64,000 bases of DNA, from positions 62,001 to 126,000 of the forward strand of contig NZ_JACWMW010000002.1 of assembly GCF_014773275.1 (NCBI RefSeq), read 5' to 3'. The number at the start of each line of letters is the position of its first letter. Position 1 is the stretch's first letter. This DNA comes from Mucilaginibacter rigui (GTDB lineage: Bacteria; Bacteroidota; Bacteroidia; Sphingobacteriales; Sphingobacteriaceae). The notes beneath the pieces were generated by a model, which was not told the DNA's origin, did not search any database, and saw only the letters and a list, made by a program, of their open reading frames with translations. Made by a program: the position numbers and the translations under genes. This document shows, piece by piece, positions 27,213 to 35,604 of the stretch.

Positions 27213-27883
27213 CCAACGCTGCCAAAGCTTATTCTACCCCCGCTACAGCAAGCGCCCTCGCTTGTGGTAAACAAGCAAGGCGAACAAAATTCCCCCCTCA
27301 TACCTCATTCCAAAAACAGGATGCCGAAATCAACAAATGGCCCTAAAACGTCCTAAACCGCCCGTGGGACGCCCTATAACGGCTTGCAAACGCCAAAAAC
27401 CACCAAAATTGACCAAAAAACGCCCCAAAACGCCTTTTTAGGGTAAATCGGGTTGTAAACCGTCCGCCCCCCGTCCACCATGTCCGTACCTGCGGACGGA
27501 CGGACACCCCTAAACCCGGTAGCAGCGGATACCGGCTTCGCGCTTAAGGCCTGCGGGCGTATGAGCGGATAACGGGGCTATCGGGGCATAAGCACCACTG
27601 CCTTTGCTTTACCGGATATCGGCTAACACACCCCTAACCCCTCTCAAGAGGGGAACTAAAGGCGCGGGCCGGTGCTATTCCCTCCCCACGGGAGGGTGCA
27701 GGGAGGGGTTTATGCAACTATGCCTCACTAACAACCCCTCCCTGCCACTACACAGGCCACCGCACCCCTCCCGGGGGAGGGAATTTGGTATTCGCCGCCA
27801 GCCCAACTAATCACTCAATCAACCATTCTCCAATTAACTAATTTCTACTAACTTTGATGAGCTTTTAATGCCATCTGCTAAAT
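27213..27883. other. Intergenic region: phased AAAACGCC repeats, hairpin f and repeat debris
   Basis: 27248-27281 is an imperfect hairpin (CGCCCTCGCTTGT / ACAAGCAAGGCG). 27346-27434 holds about nine A-tract plus CGNCC words at 10-11 bp spacing. Hairpin f (minus orientation) has CGTCCGCCCCCCGTCC (27461-27476) and TGCGGACGGACGGACAC (27491-27507). 27612-27655 carries a copy of the CCCCTCTTGAGAGGGG unit. 27680-27785 has paired CCCTCCC/GGGAGGG palindromes. No credible gene is seen. Confidence 0.7.
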
Positions 27884-28306
27884 ATGAGCGAGAACCAATT
27901 TAACCGCCCTATACGTGTTTTAGTTGCCAAAGTAGGCCTTGACGGGCACGACCGCGGTGCACGCATTATTGCCACCACCCTGCGTGATGCGGGTATGGAG
28001 GTAATTTACACCGGCCTGCGCCAAACGCCCGAAATGGTGGTGAACACCGCCCTGCAGGAGGATGTGGACGCTATTGGCATCAGCATCCTGTCGGGCGCGC
28101 ACATGACGGTTTTCCCCAAGGTAATGGCGCTGATAAAAGAGAAAAAGATGGACGATGTGCTGCTTACCGGCGGCGGTATTATCCCCGCCGATGATATGGC
28201 CGAGCTGAAGAAGATAGGCGTTGGCGAGCTTTTCCCGCCCGGTACCAGCACCGCCGATATTGTTACCTATATTACCAACTGGGTACACGCAAACCGTAAT
28301 TTTTAA
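27884..28306 (+). CDS. Stand-alone cobalamin-binding domain (methylmalonyl-CoA mutase C-terminal type)
   Basis: 140 residues. The B12-binding motif is complete: [12 protein letters not shown] (DxHxxG, His as lower cobalt ligand), GISILSGAH (SxL) and [12 protein letters not shown] (GG). The protein matches the small separate B12 domain of split acyl-CoA mutases. A catalytic mutase chain is not encoded nearby, so its partner must be elsewhere or it acts otherwise. The enoyl-CoA hydratase gene starts 12 nt downstream, indicating an operon in acyl-CoA metabolism. Confidence 0.9.
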   Translation: MSENQFNRPIRVLVAKVGLDGHDRGARIIATTLRDAGMEVIYTGLRQTPEMVVNTALQEDVDAIGISILSGAHMTVFPKVMALIKEKKMDDVLLTGGGIIPADDMAELKKIGVGELFPPGTSTADIVTYITNWVHANRNF

Positions 28307-28318
28307 CGTTACTGCACT

Positions 28319-29101
28319 ATGGAGTTTGAGAACATACTGGCCCAAACCAAGGGCCGCATACACTATATTACTATAAACCGCGAAAGCAAGCTTAACGCCC
28401 TTAACCAGGCTACCCTGGCCGAGCTGCACACCGCCTTAACACAGGCTTTTAGCAACAACAACGTTGGGGGTATTATTATTACCGGCGCGGGCACCAAGGC
28501 CTTTGTGGCCGGGGCTGATATCAGCGAGTTTGCAGGCAAGGATGTTGACAGCGGCCGCAGGATAGCCTACGACGGGCAATCGCGCGTGTTTGATGTGATA
28601 GCCGGCGGCAACAAGCCGGTAATAGCGGCAGTAAACGGCTTTGCCCTGGGCGGCGGTTTGGAGCTGGCCATGGCCTGCCACATCCGCATAGCATCTGATA
28701 ACGCCAAAATGGGCCTGCCCGAGGTTACTTTGGGTTTAATACCGGGCTACGGCGGCACGCAAAGGTTAACACAGCTGGTTGGCCGGGGCAAGGCGCTTGA
28801 GATGATCATGACGGCCGATATGGTTACCGCTGCCGAGGCGCTGCAACTGGGGCTGGTTAACCATGTGGTTTTTCAGGATGATTTGCTGCCCAAAGCCGAA
28901 GAGATAATGAACAAGATATTAACCCGCGCCCCGCTGGCCCTTGCCGCGGCCATCCGTGCGGTAAATGATGCCCATGCCGACGGGGTTAACGGCTTTGATA
29001 CCGAGATTGAGGAGTTTGCCCGCTGCTTTGGCACAAAAGATTTTAAGGAAGGGGTATCGGCCTTTTTAGAGAAAAGGAAAGCGGAGTTTAAGGGGGAGTA
29101 A
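28319..29101 (+). CDS. Enoyl-CoA hydratase/isomerase (crotonase) family
   Basis: 260 residues. The crotonase oxyanion-hole motifs are visible: KAFVAGADISEFAG and NGFALGGGLELAMACHIRIAS. The catalytic glutamates are in LGGGLELAM and GLPEVTLGLIPGYGGTQRL. It probably hydrates 2-enoyl-CoA esters in fatty acid or branched-chain amino acid breakdown. It is downstream of and probably cotranscribed with the B12-binding protein, which suggests propionate or methylmalonyl-CoA linked metabolism. Confidence 0.92.
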   Translation: MEFENILAQTKGRIHYITINRESKLNALNQATLAELHTALTQAFSNNNVGGIIITGAGTKAFVAGADISEFAGKDVDSGRRIAYDGQSRVFDVIAGGNKPVIAAVNGFALGGGLELAMACHIRIASDNAKMGLPEVTLGLIPGYGGTQRLTQLVGRGKALEMIMTADMVTAAEALQLGLVNHVVFQDDLLPKAEEIMNKILTRAPLALAAAIRAVNDAHADGVNGFDTEIEEFARCFGTKDFKEGVSAFLEKRKAEFKGE

Positions 29102-29574
29102 AATAATCAGGTATTTAACCACGGCGTTAGCAGAGATTTTCACAGAGGGCGCAGAGGTAAAACTTTGCGCCTTTTTTATTCCCTTTTTTATCATCCCTGA
29201 GCGATAGCGAAGGATCTATAATTAACTGTGCCTAAACGATAGCAAGGCGGCGAATAAAATGCTTAACTATATTCCCCATCACAAAGCCTCCAAAAAACAA
29301 AAAACCTTCGCTCCCTCTGTGCATTTTTCCTCTCCGTGGCCTCTGTGGTTAAAAACCATCAAATTCAATTTTCATCCAAATTTCATACTACAGGGCACTT
29401 TTTAACATATAATTTACACTATCCTGACTATTTGCACCGATGGGTCAAATTTAATTCGCTATCAATCAATCGATTGAATAATCGTGACAATTGGATGAAA
29501 AATGATATAGGTTTTCGTGCTTTACTTTGTGCCGTGCAATACAAAAAAGCACGTTATCTAAATATTATTATATC
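29102..29574. other. Intergenic region with long AACCAC stem-loop family copy
   Basis: The left arm (29117-29162: AACCACGGCGTTAGCAGAG, then TTTTCACAGAGGGCGCAGAG) and right arm (29313-29352, CTCTGTGCA to CTCTGTGGTT) form one long interrupted inverted repeat. The same family recurs at 14305, 34361, 57308 and 62457. The last 200 bp is AT-rich and should hold the barrel gene promoter, but no clear TAnnTTTG element could be fixed. Confidence 0.65.
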
Positions 29575-30162
29575 ATGAAAAGTTCACTAAAAATCGCAAC
29601 ATTGGTTTTAGCATTTGCAGGCTTATCTGTAGCAGCTAAAGCACAAACAACAACATCTACTTCTACTACAACTAAAGACGGTATACGCTACAGCATTGGC
29701 GTTGAGGCAGGCATCCCTGTAGGCAACTTTAAAGACGCATACAAATGGAACCTTGGTGGTTCGGTACAGGCAGATATCCCTGTGGCATCACAATTATTTG
29801 TAACTGTTAACGCAGGTTTTAACAACGTATTCGGTAAAAAAGATTTAGGCGGTGTAGCCGGCCTTGATGTACCTAACGTACAGTTATTACCGGTAAAAGC
29901 AGGTTTAAAATACTTTGTTATACCAAACTTTTATGTACAGGGCGAAGCAGGTGCTGCTTTCTTGCTAAACAAAGACAAAACCGGTTATGATAAATCAACC
30001 GCGTTTGTTTATGCTCCGCAAGTTGGTGTTCAGTTCCCGGTTAGCGCAAGCGGTAACTTTATTGATGCCGGTGTACGTTACGAAGCTACTACCAAATACA
30101 CAACTGGTGTTGATAACAGCAAAGTAAGCTTTTTAGGTTTACGCGTTGCTTACGGTTTCTAA
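29575..30162 (+). CDS. Outer membrane beta-barrel protein
   Basis: 195 residues. Signal peptide MKSSLKIATLVLAFAGLSVAAKAQ, a Thr/Ser-rich linker, then alternating strands (YSIGVEAGIPVGNFKDAY and others) ending VSFLGLRVAYGF with the terminal Phe expected of outer membrane barrels. An OmpW- or PorT-like 8-strand barrel of unknown cargo. The ATG at 29575 sits directly before the signal peptide; an in-frame upstream TTG is not supported. A strong terminator follows at 30202. Confidence 0.85.
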   Translation: MKSSLKIATLVLAFAGLSVAAKAQTTTSTSTTTKDGIRYSIGVEAGIPVGNFKDAYKWNLGGSVQADIPVASQLFVTVNAGFNNVFGKKDLGGVAGLDVPNVQLLPVKAGLKYFVIPNFYVQGEAGAAFLLNKDKTGYDKSTAFVYAPQVGVQFPVSASGNFIDAGVRYEATTKYTTGVDNSKVSFLGLRVAYGF

Positions 30163-30201
30163 AAACCAGGGCATTTGCCTATTAAAAACAGCATTAAAAA
30201 G

Positions 30202-30225
30202 AGGAGGCTTATGGCCTCCTTTTTT
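30202..30225 (+). terminator. Terminator of outer membrane barrel gene
   Basis: AGGAGGC (30202-30208) pairs with GCCTCCT (30214-30220) around TTATG, followed by TTTTT. Confidence 0.85.
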
Positions 30226-30333
30226 GTTTATAAGCCATATTTTTACCCATAGTTAATAATAATTCTGGTAAATTAGCAAATATTTGTACCTTAACCTGCT
30301 TAATATATTTACCTGTAAACAGTAATTGCTGCT

Positions 30334-31746
30334 ATGAAAAAAATACTCATCATAGATGATGAAGTTAATGTTGGATTGTTGCTATCAAAATTTTTGGTAC
30401 GCAATGGTTTTGAGGTAAGCACGGCTGCAAATGGTGGCACAGGGATGGATTTTTTGAAAAAAACCGACTTCGACCTGGTACTGTGCGATTTTAGGCTGGA
30501 AGATACCGATGGCCGTGAGATGCTTAAAAACATCAAAGCGCTTTATCCAAAAACAGGCGTTATTATTATAACCGGCTACTCGGATATTAAGATGGCTGTT
30601 GAACTTATTAAAATGGGGGCTTATGATTATATCACCAAACCCCTATATCCCGATGAGATCCTGAACACCATTAACAAGGCTATTGAAACCCAGTACGCCC
30701 TGCAGGAAATGGCCGCAAACGATTATACCACGCTTGATAAACCACCCAAAGAAGGTAAAAAGCAAATACTATCGGGCGAGTTTGTGGTAGGCACCAGCCG
30801 TGCATCAAAAGAATTACTGAAACAGATAGAGCTGGTTGCACCAACCAACTACAGTGTTATTATACTGGGCGAAAGCGGTACGGGCAAAGAGTCGGTAGCT
30901 AAAAGCATCCACTTAAACAGCCCGCGCCATAACCAGCCATTTGTGGCTATGGATTGCGGGTCGCTTACCAAAGAGCTTGCCGCGAGCGAATTTTTTGGCC
31001 ACGAAAAAGGATCATTCACCGGGGCATTATACACCAAGATAGGCCACTTTGAAATGGCTAACGGCGGCACTTTGTTTTTGGATGAAGTGGGTAACCTATC
31101 GTACGAGATACAGGCCGCCCTGCTGCGCACCGTGCAGGAACGCAAGGTAAAACGCATAGGCAGCACCAAAGAGATTGACCTGGATGTGCGCATCATTATA
31201 GCCACCAATGAGAACTTACAGGACGGCATCTCAAAAGGCCGTTTCCGTGAGGACCTTTACCACAGGTTTAACGAGTTCAGTATTTACATGCCGCCCCTGC
31301 GCGAGCGCGGTAACGATATTATGATGCTGGCAGAACATTTCCTGAAAATAGCCAATCAGGAGCTTGACCGTAACGTAACCAGCTTTGCCCCCGAAGTAGT
31401 AGAGTGCTTTATGAACTACCGCTGGCAGGGCAATATCCGCGAGCTTAAGAACGTGGTACGCCGCGCTACTTTGCTTAGCGAGGGTAACGAAATAAGCATG
31501 AAAACGCTTCCGCTTGAGATCTCTAACTTTAAGGTGTCATCGCCATTTGAGCCGGCAAATACTTCTGTTGCAAATGATGCTAAAGAGCCAAAACACGATC
31601 TGAAGAACGCCGCTCTTGGCGCCGAGCACGAAACTATTTTAAAGGTGCTGCGCGAGGTTAACTTTAATAAAACCAAGGCAGCCGAGATCCTCAACATCGA
31701 CCGTAAAACGCTTTACAATAAAATGAAAGCCATTAACCTGAAATAA
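30334..31746 (+). CDS. Sigma-54-dependent response regulator (NtrC family)
   Basis: 470 residues in three domains. The receiver (1-120) has acidic DD at 8-9 and phosphoacceptor Asp in LVLCDFRLED. The AAA+ domain (about 145-385) has Walker A GESGTGKE, the sigma-54 contact loop EKGSFTGA, Walker B GGTLFLDEVG, and the R-finger region REDLYHRFNEF. The C-terminal Fis-type HTH is FNKTKAAEILNIDRKTLYNKMK. It activates sigma-54 promoters after phosphorylation. The kinase is not adjacent, but a 69-residue phosphoacceptor-like protein follows 2 nt after the stop. Confidence 0.95.
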   Translation: MKKILIIDDEVNVGLLLSKFLVRNGFEVSTAANGGTGMDFLKKTDFDLVLCDFRLEDTDGREMLKNIKALYPKTGVIIITGYSDIKMAVELIKMGAYDYITKPLYPDEILNTINKAIETQYALQEMAANDYTTLDKPPKEGKKQILSGEFVVGTSRASKELLKQIELVAPTNYSVIILGESGTGKESVAKSIHLNSPRHNQPFVAMDCGSLTKELAASEFFGHEKGSFTGALYTKIGHFEMANGGTLFLDEVGNLSYEIQAALLRTVQERKVKRIGSTKEIDLDVRIIIATNENLQDGISKGRFREDLYHRFNEFSIYMPPLRERGNDIMMLAEHFLKIANQELDRNVTSFAPEVVECFMNYRWQGNIRELKNVVRRATLLSEGNEISMKTLPLEISNFKVSSPFEPANTSVANDAKEPKHDLKNAALGAEHETILKVLREVNFNKTKAAEILNIDRKTLYNKMKAINLK

Positions 31747-31748
31747 TT

Positions 31749-31958
31749 ATGGCGCACCATGATGCAACCAACCCGGCAAATAGCAAGGTTTTTGATTTAC
31801 TGAAGCACGATATACGCAACCAGCTATCAAACATACAACTGGCTTTAGAAGGCCTTAAGTATGAGGTTGACGACCCCAAAGGCGATTTGAATTTATACTT
31901 TGACAGCCTGTCACAATCGGCCAAAAAAATAGATGAGCTGCTGGATGGGTTTAAATAA
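31749..31958 (+). CDS. Small DHp-like (histidine kinase phosphoacceptor) protein
   Basis: 69 residues. LLKHDIRNQLSNIQLALEGL resembles the H-box of HisKA domains, with His20 where the phosphorylated His is expected and Asp/Arg/Asn following as in SHDLRNPL. A second helix (DLNLYFDSLSQSAKKIDELLDGFK) would complete a two-helix hairpin able to dimerise. No ATPase domain is present. It starts 2 nt after the NtrC-type regulator and is almost surely cotranslated with it, so it may be a phosphotransfer or anti-phosphorylation partner. This role is inference. Confidence 0.7.
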   Translation: MAHHDATNPANSKVFDLLKHDIRNQLSNIQLALEGLKYEVDDPKGDLNLYFDSLSQSAKKIDELLDGFK

Positions 31959-31970
31959 ATTTTATACAAA

Positions 31971-31998
31971 AGCGCCAAAACTTATTGGTGCTTTTTTG
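31971..31998 (+). terminator. Terminator after NtrC-type operon
   Basis: AGCGCC (31971-31976) pairs with GGTGCT (31987-31992; one G-U pair), followed by a T-run. Confidence 0.7.
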
Positions 31999-32040
31999 TT
32001 ATATATTAGTATCACAATTTAGCTCTTCAAGGGGTAACCA

Positions 32041-33087
32041 ATGTCCATTTTTAATTATAAGCAACGCAATAATATTATACTGGTAAGCATAGTTGTGCTT
32101 GGCTGTTTCTTACTGTATGCCTTAAGCGAGCTTTTCAGCTCTATACTGGGCGCCATAGTGCTATTCACTATCTTCCGCCCGTTTTATTTGTATATGGTAG
32201 AGCGGCGCAGGTTTAACAAGGCGCTTTCGGCGATGATCATAATTCTCATTTCGCTCGTCGTTATCGTTATCCCGTTCCTGTCGTTAAGTATTATGGTGAT
32301 AGGCAAAATATCAGGCATTAACCGCGAGGAACTTAATATTGATAAATGGACACAAAAAATTGACGCATTTACCGGCGCCAACCTTAATCAGCCACACTTT
32401 GCCGAAAGCACCCTGCAAAAATTAGGGGCTTACGCTGCCGATCTTTTTCCATCAATTTTAGGCAGCGCCGCCAACATTATACTTACCCTGCTGGTAATGT
32501 ATTTTTTGCTGTACTTTATGTTTGTGCAGATGCGCGAGTTTGAAATAGGTTTGCTTAAATATGCGCCCTTCCGCGAGCAACATGCTTTAAAATTCGCTAC
32601 CGAGCTGCGTAATTCTACCTACTCAAACGTATTGGGGCAGGGTATAATAGCATTGGTACAAGGCGCCTTACTGGCCAACGGTTTCTGGATCTTCCACATC
32701 CCCGACCCTATCTTTTGGGGGGTTATAGGCGCTTTTATATCGTTTTTGCCGGTAGTGGGCGCGCCAACACTCTGCATCCCCGCCAGTATTATGCTTTATG
32801 CCAATGGCGAAAAGGTACAAGGGGTAATATTATTATTATATGGTATATTATTTATTGGCAATGTTGATAATGTGTTGCGCATGATCATAAACCGGCGTAT
32901 TGGCAATACACACCCCATTATAACCGTTATAGGGGTATTTATTGGTTTACCGCTGTTTGGTATTCTTGGCTTGGTTTTTGGGCCTGTGTTGCTGTCATAT
33001 TTTTTGCTATTATTGGAAATATATGAAACCAACCGCATGGCCGCCGACAGGCTGGAGCGCATACGGACCGGGCCCGAAATGCAATAA
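32041..33087 (+). CDS. AI-2E family transporter (PerM/UPF0118)
   Basis: 348 residues with 7 to 8 hydrophobic helices. A long cytosolic or extracytosolic segment (about 95-150) interrupts them. Family motifs are FRPFYLYMVERRRFNKALSA, FWGVIGAFISFLPVVGAP, and the C-terminal LPLFGILGLVFGPVLLSYFLLLLEIY. Members export autoinducer-2, sodium or other small solutes; the substrate is unknown. Single gene. Confidence 0.88.
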   Translation: MSIFNYKQRNNIILVSIVVLGCFLLYALSELFSSILGAIVLFTIFRPFYLYMVERRRFNKALSAMIIILISLVVIVIPFLSLSIMVIGKISGINREELNIDKWTQKIDAFTGANLNQPHFAESTLQKLGAYAADLFPSILGSAANIILTLLVMYFLLYFMFVQMREFEIGLLKYAPFREQHALKFATELRNSTYSNVLGQGIIALVQGALLANGFWIFHIPDPIFWGVIGAFISFLPVVGAPTLCIPASIMLYANGEKVQGVILLLYGILFIGNVDNVLRMIINRRIGNTHPIITVIGVFIGLPLFGILGLVFGPVLLSYFLLLLEIYETNRMAADRLERIRTGPEMQ

Positions 33088-33153
33088 ACATTCAAGAAAT
33101 AAACTTATTTAATAATTATAAAAACAAATATTCAACTAATAAATTAATATAAT

Positions 33154-33420
33154 ATGAACGATAACACAAAAGTGGTTGTCGCGCTGCTGGCAGGATTAGC
33201 GGCAGGAGCGGCATTAGGAATCTTATTTGCACCTGACAAAGGCACCGAAACACGCGACAAGCTTTCAGAATCATTAATAAACCTTGGCGATTCTATAAAA
33301 GAAACAGCCGCTGCAGAAATTGATAAACTTGTTGGCTTAAAAGACAAAGTGGTTGATAATATAAAAACCAAAGTTAGAGGCGCCGAAGAAGAATATCAGG
33401 ACGACCTGGAACACGCATAA
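33154..33420 (+). CDS. YtxH domain protein
   Basis: 88 residues. The N-terminal helix VVVALLAGLAAGAALGILFAP followed by DKGTETRDKL is the YtxH signature: one membrane helix, then an amphipathic helical tail. Related proteins are stress-induced in bacilli. It is the first of three small genes (YtxH, holin-like, hypothetical) spaced by 48 and 3 nt, a common membrane-stress operon in this phylum. Confidence 0.85.
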   Translation: MNDNTKVVVALLAGLAAGAALGILFAPDKGTETRDKLSESLINLGDSIKETAAAEIDKLVGLKDKVVDNIKTKVRGAEEEYQDDLEHA

Positions 33421-33468
33421 TTTACCGTTGCAGGTATATATCAATTAACCCGCAACAAACTATAATAT

Positions 33469-33810
33469 ATGGAACCCGAAAAAGAAGAACCAACACGCCC
33501 GATTATTGACCAGCTAAAAGAGTATGCTGAAACACGCTTTAAACTCTTGAAATACGAAGTTATTGAGCGCAGTACGTCTATCATAGCCGATGTTATAACC
33601 GATTTGGCCATTATAGTGGTATTGGTGTTAACCTTTTTATTCGCAAGTTTCACGCTGGCGTTATTCATGGCCGATGTTTTGCACTCATACTGGCAGGGGT
33701 TTGCATGCGTTACCGTTTTGTATGCACTTATTGCAACGATAATAGCATTTGCCAAACGCAGTTTTGAAAGGCCAATTATAAACGCAATGGTCAGAAAATT
33801 TTTTAAATAA
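33469..33810 (+). CDS. Phage holin family (superfamily III) membrane protein
   Basis: 113 residues. An amphipathic N-terminal helix (LKEYAETRFKLLKYEVIERS) precedes two membrane helices (IAIVVLVLTFLFASFTLAL-type and ACVTVLYALIATIIAFAKR). This is the layout of the Phage_holin_3_6 family, which despite its name is mostly found in bacterial stress operons with YtxH. No lysis genes are nearby, so a phage origin is unlikely. Confidence 0.78.
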   Translation: MEPEKEEPTRPIIDQLKEYAETRFKLLKYEVIERSTSIIADVITDLAIIVVLVLTFLFASFTLALFMADVLHSYWQGFACVTVLYALIATIIAFAKRSFERPIINAMVRKFFK

Positions 33811-33813
33811 CGT

Positions 33814-34269
33814 ATGGGAACACCTATCAGAAATATATTGGAGCTGCAGGGCGAAATTGGCCGCCTGAAAAATTTAGAAGCCCAGCAGGCTATAGCCTTA
33901 AAAGCCAGGTTTAGCGGGCCATCGGCTATTTTTACAACAGTGCTTTCGCTGTTCCCAAAATCGCCAACGGTTGATGGCATAAAAGGTGCAGGCTTTTTTA
34001 ACCAGGACCTGTTAGGCCTTATATCAAGGTTTGCGTTGCCGCTGGCCTTAAACAAAACATTGTTCAGGCATTCTAACTTCATTGTTAAAACACTGGTGGG
34101 CATATTGTCGCAAAAGGCATCGCATTACATCAGCGAAGACAATGTTAGTGGTGTTTGGGGCAAGGCAAAAGGTTTATTTAACAACCTTTTTAAAAAGAAA
34201 GATAAAAAAGATAAAGAAACCGGGATAGTGCTTGAAAAAGACGACGTACCGGCATATCAGCCATATTAA
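33814..34269 (+). CDS. Hypothetical protein of YtxH/holin operon
   Basis: 151 residues, no recognised domain. It starts 3 nt after the holin-like gene. N-terminal IRNILELQGEIGRLKNLEAQQ is helical. The middle has weak hydrophobic stretches. The C-terminus is rich in lysine and aspartate (NNLFKKKDKKDKETGIVLEKDD). Likely cytosolic or membrane-peripheral; function unknown, presumably linked to its operon partners. Confidence 0.65.
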   Translation: MGTPIRNILELQGEIGRLKNLEAQQAIALKARFSGPSAIFTTVLSLFPKSPTVDGIKGAGFFNQDLLGLISRFALPLALNKTLFRHSNFIVKTLVGILSQKASHYISEDNVSGVWGKAKGLFNNLFKKKDKKDKETGIVLEKDDVPAYQPY

Positions 34270-34310
34270 AAATCTTAAAACCCTGTTGCGAAACACAGTT
34301 TTAGTGGAGA

Positions 34311-34342
34311 AGGGATAGACCTACAGGGTTTATCCCTTTTTT
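34311..34342 (+). terminator. Terminator of YtxH/holin operon
   Basis: GGGATA (34312-34317) pairs with TATCCC (34331-34336), followed by TTTTTT. An outer pair AAACCCTGT / ACAGGGTTT may extend the stem. Confidence 0.65.
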
Positions 34343-34615
34343 AATTTAGGCAGGTTTTGGGTTTAACCACAGCGTTAGCAGAGGTTTTCACGGAGAAGCG
34401 CAGAGATTTTGCTATGATGTGTTTATTAAACTTATTTTCCATTCCCTCCCTGCAACCTCTCGTTGGGGAGGGATCCGATAGGTATCGGATCGCACATACC
34501 ACCCCATATCATAATCAAATTCTAAACCTCTGTGCACACTGTGCTTTTCCCTCCGTGACCTCCGTGGTTAAAAAAAATCCATGTTAACACCACAAATACT
34601 TATTTTTGCATTTTT
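34343..34615. repeat. Intergenic AACCAC-family long stem-loop
   Basis: Left arm 34359-34405 (TTTAACCACAGCGTTAGCAG, then TTTTCACGGAGAAGCGCAGAG) and right arm 34529-34574 (CTCTGTGCACA to CTCCGTGGTTAAA) pair across about 120 bp. The loop holds a CCCTCCCTGCAACC / GGGGAGGG palindrome. No gene is seen. Confidence 0.7.
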
Positions 34616-35263
34616 ATGGGAAAAGATAAGATAAGGCGCTTCGCCGAGATAGAAACATTCAGCAATGTTTTACAGTTAGATGCCGGTAAACCATTTAAAG
34701 GCAACTGGGCCTCCGGGTTTTTCAAAAACAACAACCCGGTTGTACTGGAACTGGCCTGCGGTAAAGGCGAATACACCGTTAACCTTGCGCAGATGTTCCC
34801 GGATAAAAATTTCATTGGGATTGATTACAAGGGTAACCGCATTTGGCGCGGGGCAAAAACCGCGCTGGAAGAAGGCGTAAACAACGTTGCCTTTTTGCGG
34901 ATGCAGATAGAGAACCTGGTTGATTATTTTGCCCCCGGCGAAGTAGACGAGATCTGGATCACCTTCCCCGACCCGCAGCCGCAGCTAAGCCGCGAAAAGA
35001 AACGCCTTACCTCGCCACGCTTTTTAGATATGTACCGCATTGTATTGAAGCCTGGCGGCTACATGAACTTGAAAACCGATAATGATGGCCTGCACGCTTA
35101 TACCGCCGAAAAAATAGCCGAACTTAACCTGCAGCTTTTTGTGAAGACCGAAGACCTTTATCATTCTGAACATGCCAATGAGGTATTATCCATCAAAACC
35201 TATTACGAGAAAAAATACCTTCAGCATAATAAAAACATCAACTACCTTAAGTTCTCATTTTAA
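34616..35263 (+). CDS. trmB: tRNA (guanine-N7)-methyltransferase
   Basis: 215 residues. The SAM-binding motif VLELACGKGEYTVNLAQMFP, followed by FIGIDYKGNRIWRGAK and the substrate-recognition stretch EIWITFPDPQPQ, identifies TrmB, which methylates G46 in the variable loop of tRNAs. The signature FPDPWPK of other bacteria reads FPDPQPQ here, as is common in Bacteroidota. The MGMT-like gene follows 8 nt downstream. Confidence 0.94.
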   Translation: MGKDKIRRFAEIETFSNVLQLDAGKPFKGNWASGFFKNNNPVVLELACGKGEYTVNLAQMFPDKNFIGIDYKGNRIWRGAKTALEEGVNNVAFLRMQIENLVDYFAPGEVDEIWITFPDPQPQLSREKKRLTSPRFLDMYRIVLKPGGYMNLKTDNDGLHAYTAEKIAELNLQLFVKTEDLYHSEHANEVLSIKTYYEKKYLQHNKNINYLKFSF

Positions 35264-35271
35264 CCACTGCC

Positions 35272-35604
35272 ATGCCCGACTATACCTTTTTCGACAATGT
35301 TTATGATGTGGTCAGGCAGATCCCTAAGGGCAGGGTAACATCCTATGGTGCTATAGCGGCTTACCTGGGCTCTAAGCAATCATCGCGCATAGTAGGTTAC
35401 GCCATGATGGCTTGCGGCACTGCAAACCCACCCGTACCTGCGCACCGTGTATTAAACAAACAGGGCTTACTAACGGGTAAATTCCATTTTGGGGGTGATA
35501 CTATGGAGCAGATGCTGCAAAGCGAAGGCATTGAGGTTATAGACAACCAGGTGCAAAACTTTAAAGCTATTTTTTGGGACCCGGCTATAGAATTGGCGCT
35601 TTAA
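35272..35604 (+). CDS. Alkyltransferase-like protein (MGMT family without catalytic Cys)
   Basis: 110 residues. It matches the O6-alkylguanine-DNA alkyltransferase C-terminal domain: VVRQIPKGRVTSYGAIAAYLG, SSRIVGYAM and the RVLNKQGLLTG loop. The active-site PCHR is VPAHRV here, with Ala57 in place of Cys. It therefore cannot accept an alkyl group. Such ATL proteins bind O6-alkylguanine and hand it to nucleotide excision repair. It overlaps the next convergent reading frame at TTAA. Confidence 0.9.
   Translation: MPDYTFFDNVYDVVRQIPKGRVTSYGAIAAYLGSKQSSRIVGYAMMACGTANPPVPAHRVLNKQGLLTGKFHFGGDTMEQMLQSEGIEVIDNQVQNFKAIFWDPAIELAL

Noticed and set aside
27604..27810. 68-codon frame before the B12-binding gene
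   Set aside because: It covers the CCCCTCTTGAGAGGGG and CCCTCCC palindromes and has no domain.
33469..33810. Prophage remnant because of the holin family
   Set aside because: No phage structural or lysis genes; the holin-like protein sits in a YtxH stress operon.
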